This document shows, in pieces, positions 10,113 through 18,774 of a stretch of DNA of 64,000 nucleotides. How positions within the stretch are numbered: the first letter of the stretch is position 1; each line of letters starts with the position of its first letter. The stretch is from Slackia heliotrinireducens DSM 20476 (GTDB lineage Bacteria > Actinomycetota > Coriobacteriia > Coriobacteriales > Eggerthellaceae): NCBI RefSeq assembly GCF_000023885.1, contig NC_013165.1:1984001-2048000 (forward strand). Reading direction: 5' to 3'. Under the pieces are notes generated by a model, which made no database searches, had not been told where the DNA came from, and worked only from the letters and a program-made list of their open reading frames with translations. Made by a program: the position numbers and the translations under genes.

Positions 10113-11613
10113 AGCCGATAGCCTCCAAGTTCTTGCGAATCTGCTGCTGCAGCCGGTTAGACTCATCAAAACACTTGGCAAGCTCACCGGTCAGGCGCTC
10201 CATCTTCTCCTCGAAGGGCTCGCCGTCGTCTTCTTCGTCCTTTATGCCAACGTAGCGGCCGGGTGTGAGGATGTAGTCCTGCTTGGCGATGTCCTCGATG
10301 TCGACGGCGGCGCAGAAGCCCTTCTCGTCCTCAAGCTCACCTTTGCGGAAGGCATCGAAAGTTTCGGCGACCTTTGCTATGTCCTCGTCTGTGAACTCGC
10401 GCAGACGGCGACTCACCATCGTGCCCATCTCGCGGGCGTCCACGAAGAGTGTCCTGCGCTGTCGGTTCGATTCCTTGCTGATGATCCACAGGCTCACGGG
10501 GATGCCCGTACTGTAGAAGAGGCGGTCCGGCATGGCCACGATGCCTTCAACCAGGCCTGCATCCACGATCTTCTGCCTGATAGCACCCTCGTTGTTCGTT
10601 TGCGAAGAAAGCGAGCCGTTCGCGAGCACCATGCCCATGCGCCCGTCGTCGGCCAGGTGGTGGATCATATGCTGCATCCAGGCGAAGTTGGCGTTGCCTG
10701 CAGGAGGCGTGCCGAAGTCCCAGCGCGGGTCCTCCTTCAGCTGCTCGCCGCCCCAGTCGCTCATGTTGAACGGCGGGTTCGCCAGCACGAAGTCGAAGCG
10801 CTCGTTCTTGTGGATGTCGTTGAAGAAAGTGTCGGCGTTGAAGGTGCCCAGGTCCGCGTCGATGCCCCGGATGGCGAGGTTCATCATCGCCATCTTCCAT
10901 GTGGTCGGGTTGGATTCCTGGCCGTACACGGACAGGTCGTCGATCCTGCCCTGGTGGTTCTTCACGAACTGGGCCGACTGCACGAACATGCCGCCGGACC
11001 CGCAGCACGGGTCGTATACGCGGCCGCGGTACGGCTCGATGATCTCGACCAGCGTGCGCACGACGCAGGCGGGCGTGTAGAACTCTCCCGCGTTCTTGCC
11101 CTCGGCCTCGGCGAACTTGGAGAGGCAGTACTCGTAGGTGCGGCCCAGGATGTCGCGGGTGTCGCCCTTCTCGGCCATCTGCACGTTGGTGAACAGGTCC
11201 ACGACCTCGCCGAGCCTGCGCTTGTCAAGCTCCTGTCGCGCGAAGTTCTTGGGCAGGATGTTCTTGAGCTTGTCGTTCTCCGCCTCGATGAGGCGCATGG
11301 CGTTGTCGATTGCCTTGCCGATCTCGGGCGTGTGGGCGGCGCCGGCGATCACGCCCCACCTGGCCTCTGGGGGCACGAAGAAGATGTTCTTGTAGGTGTA
11401 CTCGTCGCGGTCCTCCTCGAAGCCCTCGCCCTCGTCGACCAGCTCCTGGTAGCGCTGCTCGAACTTGTCTGAGATGTACTTGAGGAAGATCAGCCCCAGC
11501 ACGACGTTCTTGTACTCGGACGCGTCCATGTTGCCGCGCAGCTTGTCGGCGGCAGACCATATCTGCTGCTCGAAGCCGATCTCCGCGGTGTTGTCTGCCT
11601 TCTTGCGTGCCAC
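10102..11613 (-). CDS. hsdM: Type I restriction-modification methylase subunit HsdM
   Basis: A 503-residue N6-adenine DNA methyltransferase. The N-terminal HsdM_N helical domain is followed by the SAM-binding motif YDPCCGSGGMFV near residue 199 and the catalytic ANPPFNMSDW motif (NPPF) near 276. The start is a GTG at 11613 behind AAGGAGAAGAA. It starts 15 bases after hsdR and overlaps hsdS. With HsdS it forms the methylating M2S core, and with HsdR the full restriction complex. Both catalytic motifs are intact. Confidence 0.96.
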   Translation of the reverse strand: MARKKADNTAEIGFEQQIWSAADKLRGNMDASEYKNVVLGLIFLKYISDKFEQRYQELVDEGEGFEEDRDEYTYKNIFFVPPEARWGVIAGAAHTPEIGKAIDNAMRLIEAENDKLKNILPKNFARQELDKRRLGEVVDLFTNVQMAEKGDTRDILGRTYEYCLSKFAEAEGKNAGEFYTPACVVRTLVEIIEPYRGRVYDPCCGSGGMFVQSAQFVKNHQGRIDDLSVYGQESNPTTWKMAMMNLAIRGIDADLGTFNADTFFNDIHKNERFDFVLANPPFNMSDWGGEQLKEDPRWDFGTPPAGNANFAWMQHMIHHLADDGRMGMVLANGSLSSQTNNEGAIRQKIVDAGLVEGIVAMPDRLFYSTGIPVSLWIISKESNRQRRTLFVDAREMGTMVSRRLREFTDEDIAKVAETFDAFRKGELEDEKGFCAAVDIEDIAKQDYILTPGRYVGIKDEEDDGEPFEEKMERLTGELAKCFDESNRLQQQIRKNLEAIGYGF

Positions 11614-11628
11614 TTCTTCTCCTTATGC

Positions 11629-14600
11629 TTAGATCTTGGTGTCTGCCCAGAGCTCGCACTGAGCCATGACGGTGGTCATGGCCTCATCGGCGCCCTCGGG
11701 CGGATACTTGTACTTCCTCAGAAGCCGCTTGATGGCGCGGCGCATGCCGGCGCGCGCCGACTCCTTGCGCTGCCAGTCGATGGTGGCGTTCGTGCGCATC
11801 GCCTCGGTCAGCTCCCGCGTGATGGCGACGAGCTGGTCGTTGTCGTAGAAGTCCTTCACGGCCCGCGGCTTGGTTATCGCGTCGTAGAAGGCCATCTCCT
11901 CGTCGGATAGCCCCAGCTTCTCGGCGTCGGTGCGGTCCTTCATCATCTCCTTGGCCATGTTCACGAGCTCTTCGATGACCTGCGCGTTGGTGAGCATGCC
12001 GTTCAGGTAGGCGTTGAGCGTGCCCTGCAGCATGTCGCTGAACTTCTCCGCCTTCACCACGCTCGTGCGCTGATAGGCGCGCACGCGCTCCTTGATGAGG
12101 CGTTTGAGGCTCTCGACGGCGATGTTCTTCTGCTTCATGTTGGCGAGCTCCTGCAAGAACGCCTCGTCGAAGAGTGATATCTCCACGCTGTCCTTCTCGA
12201 ACAGGTCGATGACGCCGTCGGCCTGCACTGTCTGCTCGAGAATGGCGGTCACGCGCTTGTTGAACTCGGCGTAGGTCATGCCGCCTCCGCCGGAGCCCTG
12301 CCGGCCCGTCAGCCGCAGCACCTGCACGCGCAGGACGGAGAGGTAGGCCGCCTCGTGCTGGTCCTCCTCGGATACCAGGCTCTTGCATAGGCTGAGCGCC
12401 TGGTTCATCAGCTGGCACTGCTTGATGAAGTCCTCGCGGTCCTCCTCGCGCGAGGGCTCCAGCAGCCAGTCGGTGCCCTCTGCGATGGCGGACGCGAGCT
12501 GCGCCTTACTGTCGGTGAAGATGGCCTTGCGGTAGTCGAAGCCGTACATGAGGTCGCGGCACACGTCCAGCTTCTCCAGGAACTTCGGGTAGGCGGTGGC
12601 CGCTACGTCCATGTCGCCGTAGTTGGACTGGTCGCGGTTGGTGTAGTCCTTCATCGCCTGCTTGAGGGCGCGGGCTATGCCGATGTAGTCCACGACCAGG
12701 CCGCCCTCCTTGCCCTTGCACACTCGGTTAACGCGGGCGATGGCCTGCATGAGGTTGTGGCCCCTCATAGGCTTGAACACGTACATGGTGGCGAGGCTCG
12801 GCACGTCGAAGCCGGTGAGCCACATGTCCACGACGATGGCGATCTTGAGCGGGTCGCAGTCGTCCTTGAACCGGCGCTCCATCTCCTTCTTGTGCGTCTT
12901 GCCGCCGCAGACGTCGAACCACTCCTCGGGGTCCTGGTTGCCCATCGTCATCACGACGCCGAGCTTGTCTTTCCACTCGGGACGCAGCTCCATCATGCGG
13001 TAGTAGATCTTCATGGCCACGGGCCTGCTGTACGCGACTATGAGGGCCTTTCCCGCCAGGATGTCGGCGCGGTTGTTCTCGTAGTGGTCTATGATGTCGC
13101 GGCAGAGCGCGTCGATGGTCTCGGGCGCGCCGAATATTGCGTCGAGTCCTCCCGTGTCGCGTTTGGCCTTCTCCACGCTGACCGCGTTGGCCTCGGATGC
13201 GAACTCGGCGTAGGCGGCGTCGAGTTGCGCGAGCTTGGCCTCGTCCAGCTTCAGCGCCACCACGCGGCTCTCGTAGTAGACGGGGCGGGTCGCGTTGTCC
13301 TCAACCGCCTGGGTCATGTCGTACACGTCGATGTAGTCGCCGAAGATCTCGCGGGTGTTCTTGTCCTCGGTCGATATCGGGGTGCCGGTGAAGCCGATGT
13401 AGCTCGCGTTCGGTAGCGCCTTGCGCACGACGCGGGCGGCGCCGACTCGCACGTTGCCCTCTGCGTCCATGCGCTCGGTGAGCCCGTACTGCCCTCGGTG
13501 CGCCTCGTCAACCATCACCACCACGTTGCTGCGGTCGCACAAAGGCTCCTCGCCGTCCATGAACTTCTGCATCGTCGTGAAGACGATGCCGTTCGCCTCG
13601 CGCCCGACGAGCAGCCGCTTCAGGCTGGTGCTGTCGTTCGCTCCGTCCCGGCTCGTCGCCTGCACGGCCGTCTGGCGAAGGAACGGCGCGCAGCGGCAGA
13701 ACTGCCCGTAGAGCTGATCGTCCAGGTCGTTTCGGTCGGTGATGACCACGATGGTGGGGCTCTCCAGCCGCTCCTGCAGCAGGTGGGCGAAGAAGACCAT
13801 CGAGAGCGATTTGCCCGAGCCCTGCGTGTGCCAGAACACGCCGATCTTGCCGTCGCCCGCCACCGCCTCCACGGCCCGGTCGGCCGCCTTCGTCACGCCG
13901 AAATACTGGTGGTAGCCCGCGAGGATCTTGACGACCCTGGACGAGTCGTCGTTGAAGCATACGAAGTTCCTGACGATGTCGAGCAGCCGCGCCTTCGGCA
14001 TCATGCCGTCGAGCATCGTCCTCCATGTGGCCCCCTTCGTGCCGGAGTAGTCGCCGTCCACGCTCTTCCAGGAGACGTAGCGGTCCTCGTCGGCGGTGAT
14101 GGTTCCCACGCGCGTCTCGCTCATGTCGCTCATCACGCAGAACACGTTCGGCACGAACATGCTGGGAATCTGTTTCATGTACTGCCGCAGCTGCAGGTAG
14201 GCATCCGACGCGTCGGTCTCCTCGCGGGACGGGCTCTTGAGCTCGAAGACGACGAGCGGCATGCCGTTCACGAACACGACGACGTCGGGGCGCTTCTGCG
14301 AGTACTCCACGAAGGTCCACTGGTTGACCACGTGGAAGGAGTTGTTCTCGGGGTCATCGAAGTCCAGCAGGTAGACGATGTCGTCCCGCTCCTCCTTTCC
14401 GTCGTAGAAGTGCACCTCAACGCCCGACTGCAGGTAGTCGTTGAACACCTCGTTCTTCTGGTAGAGCCCGCCGGCCTCGATGTTCGAGATCTTGAGGACC
14501 GCCTGCTCGATGGCGGCTGTGGGAAGGCCCGGGTTGATGCGCCTTAGACTGTCCGGCAGGACGGCCGGCAGGAAAACGTCGCGGTAGTCGGGGGTGGTGC

Positions 14601-14745
14601 GCGGCACGTCGGGGCCGTGCAGGAACTCGTAGCCGTGCTCGTCCCGAAGGTGCTCGATGATGACCTGCTCGAAGAAGTCCTCGTTCATCGGCATCGTGGC
14701 GGCAGAGTAGCGGAAGGAGGCTTTGTCGTCAAACATTCCTGGCAC
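11629..14745 (-). CDS. hsdR: Type I restriction endonuclease subunit HsdR
   Basis: A 1038-residue translocase-nuclease. The N-terminal PD-(D/E)xK nuclease core is seen near residues 150-175 (RPDVVVFVNGMPLVVFELKSP, with the catalytic E-x-K). The SF2 helicase motor follows, with Walker A TQGSGKS near 308, the DEAH box VDEAHRGQYG near 411, the TGTPI motif, and a C-terminal helical domain. The GTG at 14745 directly follows the stop of the small RHH gene; ATG at 14736 is an alternative. All key motifs are present, so the enzyme looks active. Confidence 0.95.
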   Translation of the reverse strand: MPGMFDDKASFRYSAATMPMNEDFFEQVIIEHLRDEHGYEFLHGPDVPRTTPDYRDVFLPAVLPDSLRRINPGLPTAAIEQAVLKISNIEAGGLYQKNEVFNDYLQSGVEVHFYDGKEERDDIVYLLDFDDPENNSFHVVNQWTFVEYSQKRPDVVVFVNGMPLVVFELKSPSREETDASDAYLQLRQYMKQIPSMFVPNVFCVMSDMSETRVGTITADEDRYVSWKSVDGDYSGTKGATWRTMLDGMMPKARLLDIVRNFVCFNDDSSRVVKILAGYHQYFGVTKAADRAVEAVAGDGKIGVFWHTQGSGKSLSMVFFAHLLQERLESPTIVVITDRNDLDDQLYGQFCRCAPFLRQTAVQATSRDGANDSTSLKRLLVGREANGIVFTTMQKFMDGEEPLCDRSNVVVMVDEAHRGQYGLTERMDAEGNVRVGAARVVRKALPNASYIGFTGTPISTEDKNTREIFGDYIDVYDMTQAVEDNATRPVYYESRVVALKLDEAKLAQLDAAYAEFASEANAVSVEKAKRDTGGLDAIFGAPETIDALCRDIIDHYENNRADILAGKALIVAYSRPVAMKIYYRMMELRPEWKDKLGVVMTMGNQDPEEWFDVCGGKTHKKEMERRFKDDCDPLKIAIVVDMWLTGFDVPSLATMYVFKPMRGHNLMQAIARVNRVCKGKEGGLVVDYIGIARALKQAMKDYTNRDQSNYGDMDVAATAYPKFLEKLDVCRDLMYGFDYRKAIFTDSKAQLASAIAEGTDWLLEPSREEDREDFIKQCQLMNQALSLCKSLVSEEDQHEAAYLSVLRVQVLRLTGRQGSGGGGMTYAEFNKRVTAILEQTVQADGVIDLFEKDSVEISLFDEAFLQELANMKQKNIAVESLKRLIKERVRAYQRTSVVKAEKFSDMLQGTLNAYLNGMLTNAQVIEELVNMAKEMMKDRTDAEKLGLSDEEMAFYDAITKPRAVKDFYDNDQLVAITRELTEAMRTNATIDWQRKESARAGMRRAIKRLLRKYKYPPEGADEAMTTVMAQCELWADTKI

Positions 14746-14958
14746 CTACTTCCGAATGCTGCGGGCGCTGAGCTTCTCGATCATGCTCTGCTTGACGAAG
14801 GACGTGAAGGTGAGCCCCGAAAGCGAAGCCGCCTCCTTCGCCGAGTCGCGCAGGCTCCTCGGGATGCGGATCGTCACGGGAACGAGCTCCGAATCCACGA
14901 GGTAGGCCTGAATCTCGGATGAGTTCGCTCCGGATTCGACAAGCTCAGAGTATTTCAT
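14746..14958 (-). CDS. Small ribbon-helix-helix-like protein upstream of hsdR
   Basis: A 70-residue protein whose second half (VPVTIRIPRSLRDSAKEAA, then SGLTFTSFVKQSMIEKL) fits the strand-helix-helix pattern of RHH DNA-binding proteins. The ATG at 14958 follows TTAGGACGGACC; a 13-residue longer form is less likely. Its stop abuts the hsdR start, so it leads the restriction operon and could be an autoregulator or controller of it. A TAACA-N3-TGTTA dyad lies 10 bases upstream of the start codon. An antitoxin role is less likely because no partner toxin gene is seen. Confidence 0.75.
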   Translation of the reverse strand: MKYSELVESGANSSEIQAYLVDSELVPVTIRIPRSLRDSAKEAASLSGLTFTSFVKQSMIEKLSARSIRK

Positions 14959-14967
14959 GGTCCGTCC

Positions 14968-14980
14968 TAACAACATGTTA
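14968..14980 (-). promoter_or_regulatory. Dyad upstream of the RHH gene (candidate operator)
   Basis: TAACA-ACA-TGTTA is a perfect five-base inverted repeat immediately in front of the RHH gene that heads the hsd operon, also containing the palindrome AACATGTT. RHH repressors often bind such short dyads at their own promoters. Role inferred. Confidence 0.4.
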
Positions 14981-15088
14981 ACGAGAGCAATACACAACAG
15001 GACCCATTCTAACAGAGTGCAGGGGACGAGCTGTTCGATAAACGGAACAGCTCATGATACGGGTGTTGCTGGTCAACCCCAATCAGCT

Positions 15089-15200
15089 CAGATCAGGCCC
15101 ATGCGTCCCGCGCGCAGTTCCGCACGACGTGAAATGTCCAGTGGACATTTCACCAAAGCAGGACTGTTTGAGCACGGGGCGCATGGGGCTGATCTGGGCG
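15089..15200. repeat. Nested palindromic element (REP-like) between hsd and GH3
   Basis: Outer arms at 15089-15110 and about 15174-15195 are inverted copies matching at 20 of 22 positions (CAGATCAGGCCCATGCG type). At the centre, 15129-15153 is a perfect 25-base palindrome built on GAAATGTCCA-G-TGGACATTTC with flanking GT/AC. The whole fills most of the 358-bp gap between the RHH gene and the GH3 gene. No transposase is present. It looks like a dispersed palindromic repeat or miniature mobile element. Confidence 0.7.
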
Positions 15201-15355
15201 CGAGACAAGAGGCAGAGCGTAAACCATGAAGCATGCATCCGACGAAACTGCTTTCGAGCCCCAGGCCGGCGACATCTCGACCTAGAACCTCGTGTTGCGA
15301 TGGAATAAAATCTTGCACGTCACCCAATCAGCTCATCGCTACGCAGGAGGCCGCC

Positions 15356-17779
15356 ATGCCGCTGAACGATTACGAGATCGAGCACAACCAGACCGTACGC
15401 ACACTGGCCCCGGAATGCACGTTGCTGCTTCGTTCCGACGGGTCGTTCCCCTTGGAGGCGCCCTGCCGCATCGCCTTGTTCGGCAACGGCGCGCGAAACA
15501 CCTTGCGCGGCGGCACGGGATCGGGCGACGTCTATTCGCGCGAGATCACAGGGATCGAGCAAGGCCTGGCAGAAGCCGGATTCACCGTCACGACCAAGAA
15601 ATGGCTCGACGACTACGACGCATTGTACGCAGCGGCGAAAGACGAGTGGCGCACCAACCTCAAGAAGGGCAAGCGGGGATTTGCCGCCATCATGAGCGCC
15701 ATGGGAAGCGCCATGCCCGAACCCGACTACGACCTGCCCATCGATTATGATGGCTATGCGGCGGTTTACGTCGTTTCGCGCATTTCGGGCGAAGGGATGG
15801 ACCGAACCGAGGCCCGCGGCGACATGCGCCTGTCAGAAACCGAGATCCGTGACATCCAAGCGCTGGACAAGAAGTTCGAGAAGTTCCTGCTCGTCCTGAA
15901 CGTAAGCGGCGTCATCGACCTGTCCGAAATTCCCGACGTGCGCAACATCCTGCTGTTGTCCCAGATAGGAGCGCAATCGGGACTGGTTTTCGCCGACCTT
16001 TTGCTGGGCCGCTCCTACCCCAGCGGAAAGCTGTCCACCACCTGGTCGGCACTTGAGGACTACTGCCCCATCGGCGAGTTCGGCAACCAGGACGACACCC
16101 GTTATCTCGAAGGCGTCTACGTGGGTTACCGCTACTTCGACTCGGTTGGCGTGAAAGCCCTCTTCCCCTTCGGATTCGGACTTTCCTACACCGCCTTCGA
16201 CATCCAGACGACCGACGTAACCGCAGATGGCACCACCGTGCAAGCACGCGCGCACATCACCAACATGGGCGGATTCCGCGGCAAGGAGGTTGTGCAGCTC
16301 TACGTATCGGTGCCGTCGGGCAAGCTGGACCAGCCTTACCAGGCGCTCGCCGCATTCGCGAAAACCCCCGAGCTGGCGCCGGGAGAATCCTGCGACGTGA
16401 CGATGCGCTTCGCCATGGAGGACCTGGCGTCCTACGACGTTGATGACCAGGCCTACATCCTGGAACCGGGCAGCTACATCCTGCGCGTAGGTTCGTCGAG
16501 TGTCGACACACAGGCGGAAGCCGAGGTCGTGCTTGACCGACAGGTCACGGTGCGCCGGGCGAAGGCGGTCCTGGGCAGCTGCGGATTCAAGGACTGGGCG
16601 CCGTGCGTGCCGACCGACGCCTGCGAAGACCCCGCACCCCGAACGCTGCGCATCGATGCGGAGGCCTTCACCACCGTGGAAACCTCCCCGGCTCCGGCAG
16701 GCGACATCCCGACGATCGTCAAGCAAATGACCGACGAGGAGCTGTGCCTGGTCAACATCGGCAACATCTCCGGAGGCTTTTTAAGCGTCGTGGGCAACGC
16801 CAGCAACAAGGTGGCGGGCGCGGCAGGCGACTTCACAAGCGCGTTCGTCGATCGCGGGTTCCCGCTCACGGTCACCGCCGACGGTCCGGCGGGTCTGCGC
16901 ATCAGCCGCGAATACGTCGTCGACAAGAAAGGCGTGGTGCAGCCCATCGGCAACGACAAGCTAACGATCATCGGCGACGCCCTACCGAAATCCATCGTAG
17001 CCTTGTCCGACCGGTTCGCCCGCAGACCCAAGCGCGGCGAGACCGTCCACGAGCAGTACTGCACCATGATTCCCATCGCCACCGCTGTGGCCCAGAGCTT
17101 CAACGTACAGGTTGCCGAAGCGCTCGGCGACATCGTCGGCAGCGAGATGGAACGCTTCGGGGTGGATCTGTGGCTGGCCCCGGCGCTGAACATCCACCGC
17201 AACATCCGCTGCGGCCGCAACTTCGAATACTACTCGGAAGACCCGCTGCTGTCGGGCAAAATGGCCGCTGCGGTAACACGCGGCGTTCAGGCGCATTCGG
17301 GATGCGGCGTCACCATCAAGCATTACGCCGCCAACAACCAGGAGACCAACCGCTACAAGAACAATTCGCTGGTGTCGGAACGCGCCATGCGCGACATCTA
17401 TCTGAAGGGGTTCGGCATCTGCGTGCGCGAGGCTGCGCCGAAAGCGGCAATGACATCGTACAACCTGGTCAACGGCGTACGCACCGCAGAGCACAAGGGG
17501 TTGATCGAACGCATCCTGCGCGACGAGTTCGGCTTTAACGGCGTGGTCATGACCGACTGGATCGTACACCCCATGTTCAAGGGCGGCAAATACGCCGAGC
17601 CCCAATCGTGGAAGATAGCCAAGGCGGGCGGCAACGTGGTCATGCCCGGCAGCAAAGAGGACTACAAGGTCCTGGTCGAAGGCCTGAAAACGGGATTGGT
17701 GAGCCGTGAGCAGCTGGAAGCCAACGCCGCCGTCATGTACCGTCTGGCAAAGGAGCTCAACGAGACGCGCGACGCCTAA
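15356..17779 (+). CDS. Glycoside hydrolase family 3 beta-glucosidase, domain-permuted
   Basis: An 807-residue GH3 enzyme that would release terminal beta-linked sugars from glycosides. Domain order is swapped relative to classical GH3: the alpha/beta sandwich (GH3_C) comes first (LFGNGARNTLRGGTGSGDV near residue 40), then a fibronectin-III-like domain around 290-360, then the catalytic barrel (DGPAGLRIS near 505, GRNFEYYSEDP, IKHYAANNQE). The nucleophile is Asp734 in VVMTDW. Such permuted enzymes are known in Ruminococcus and Butyrivibrio. There is no signal peptide, so it acts inside the cell. The ATG at 15356 follows AGGAGGCCGCC. The TetR gene converges and overlaps its end by four bases. 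Confidence 0.93.
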   Translation: MPLNDYEIEHNQTVRTLAPECTLLLRSDGSFPLEAPCRIALFGNGARNTLRGGTGSGDVYSREITGIEQGLAEAGFTVTTKKWLDDYDALYAAAKDEWRTNLKKGKRGFAAIMSAMGSAMPEPDYDLPIDYDGYAAVYVVSRISGEGMDRTEARGDMRLSETEIRDIQALDKKFEKFLLVLNVSGVIDLSEIPDVRNILLLSQIGAQSGLVFADLLLGRSYPSGKLSTTWSALEDYCPIGEFGNQDDTRYLEGVYVGYRYFDSVGVKALFPFGFGLSYTAFDIQTTDVTADGTTVQARAHITNMGGFRGKEVVQLYVSVPSGKLDQPYQALAAFAKTPELAPGESCDVTMRFAMEDLASYDVDDQAYILEPGSYILRVGSSSVDTQAEAEVVLDRQVTVRRAKAVLGSCGFKDWAPCVPTDACEDPAPRTLRIDAEAFTTVETSPAPAGDIPTIVKQMTDEELCLVNIGNISGGFLSVVGNASNKVAGAAGDFTSAFVDRGFPLTVTADGPAGLRISREYVVDKKGVVQPIGNDKLTIIGDALPKSIVALSDRFARRPKRGETVHEQYCTMIPIATAVAQSFNVQVAEALGDIVGSEMERFGVDLWLAPALNIHRNIRCGRNFEYYSEDPLLSGKMAAAVTRGVQAHSGCGVTIKHYAANNQETNRYKNNSLVSERAMRDIYLKGFGICVREAAPKAAMTSYNLVNGVRTAEHKGLIERILRDEFGFNGVVMTDWIVHPMFKGGKYAEPQSWKIAKAGGNVVMPGSKEDYKVLVEGLKTGLVSREQLEANAAVMYRLAKELNETRDA

Positions 17780-18432
17780 GGGCGCAGCTTGGCGGCCAGT
17801 TCCGCACCGGCCTTCAAGAGCGTATCGTTGTCAATGGAATAGCGCTTCACCACATCGTCGAACTCTTCGGACGAGACGCCCATGATTCCGGCAAGCGTCT
17901 CCAAAGCGCGCCTGTTCAGAAACGCGATGTTCGGGACCCGACCGTCTTTGATACACTTGTAATGGACCTCGTAGACGCCGCCGTTGTCGAAGGTCATCGC
18001 GTCTTGCACGGAGTCGCACACGTCCGGGGCCTCGATGTCCTGCATCTGGAGATACCAGTCGTAGAAGTCGGGCGTGACGGCGTATTGCAAATCCCGGCTG
18101 GCGGAGACGTCGAGCAGGAACTGACGCAGGCCCGGCGTCGAGTAATACAGGCCATGGGACGTCTGTCCCGTAAGGAAGTACACGACCACGGGACGCTGGT
18201 CCTCCCCCGCAAGCATGCGGCCGTGCTGCAGGCAAAGCTCGGCAATGCAAGACATGAACTCGTTTGCGATCATGTTCTTCTCGGGAAGGTAATGCTGCAC
18301 GGTGGTGCGGGGTATGCCCGTGAGTTTTGCGAGCTCGGTATAGGTGCAAGCCACGTAGCCCGACTCGAGCATGATCTCGAATGCGGCTTTCCGAATGGCA
18401 GCTACGGTCTCTTCATTCCTTTTACGGGCCAA
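17776..18432 (-). CDS. TetR-family transcriptional regulator
   Basis: A 218-residue regulator. The N-terminal helix-turn-helix (residues about 10-55: AAFEIMLESGYVACTYTELAKLTGIPRTTVQHYLPEKN) is typical TetR/AcrR; the C-terminal ligand-binding region is divergent. The start codon is a TTG at 18432 preceded by AAGGAG. It converges on the GH3 gene with a four-base overlap of stop codons. It may regulate the beta-glucosidase, but there is no shared promoter region to support this. Confidence 0.87.
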   Translation of the reverse strand: MARKRNEETVAAIRKAAFEIMLESGYVACTYTELAKLTGIPRTTVQHYLPEKNMIANEFMSCIAELCLQHGRMLAGEDQRPVVVYFLTGQTSHGLYYSTPGLRQFLLDVSASRDLQYAVTPDFYDWYLQMQDIEAPDVCDSVQDAMTFDNGGVYEVHYKCIKDGRVPNIAFLNRRALETLAGIMGVSSEEFDDVVKRYSIDNDTLLKAGAELAAKLRP

Positions 18433-18720
18433 AGCCTGCGACTCCTTCCATCTCGTAAGAACGTTTCAAAGCTTAACATCTTATGAACCTTCGGGCTTGC
18501 GATTCGCCCCAAGTACAACAACTCCGCATTATCACAAAATAGGATAAAGGCATCTATTGCAGCATGATTGGAACCTTCTAAATAGACGGATATAACCCCT
18601 GTTCAAGCGTATTCGATCGCACGTAATCCCGCAGTGTTCTCTTTACCGAACGCGCCCGTTGGGACCGACTGTATAGTGAAGAAAGCGACCCCTAGGCACA
18701 ACACAAGTTTTCCAACCATA
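18433..18720. other. Intergenic stretch between tetR start and feoB terminator
   Basis: About 290 bases, locally AT-rich, holding the tetR promoter region on the minus strand. No reading frame here is convincing. I see no RNA gene. Confidence 0.5.
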
Positions 18721-18750
18721 AAGAAAGAGGCCCCGCGTGCAGGGCCCCTT
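18721..18750 (-). terminator. Terminator of the feoAB operon
   Basis: On the minus strand a GGCCC/GGGCC hairpin within a GC-rich stretch is followed by TCTTTCTTT. It lies 25 bases beyond the feoB stop. Confidence 0.75.
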
Positions 18751-18774
18751 CAGAATCATGCGCCGGATGCATTC

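Noticed and set aside
14746-14958. Antitoxin of a toxin-antitoxin pair
   Set aside because: The RHH-like gene is followed directly by hsdR and no small toxin gene is adjacent, so a controller of the restriction operon is the better reading.
15129-15153. CRISPR repeat
   Set aside because: The palindrome occurs once, without spaced copies or cas genes.
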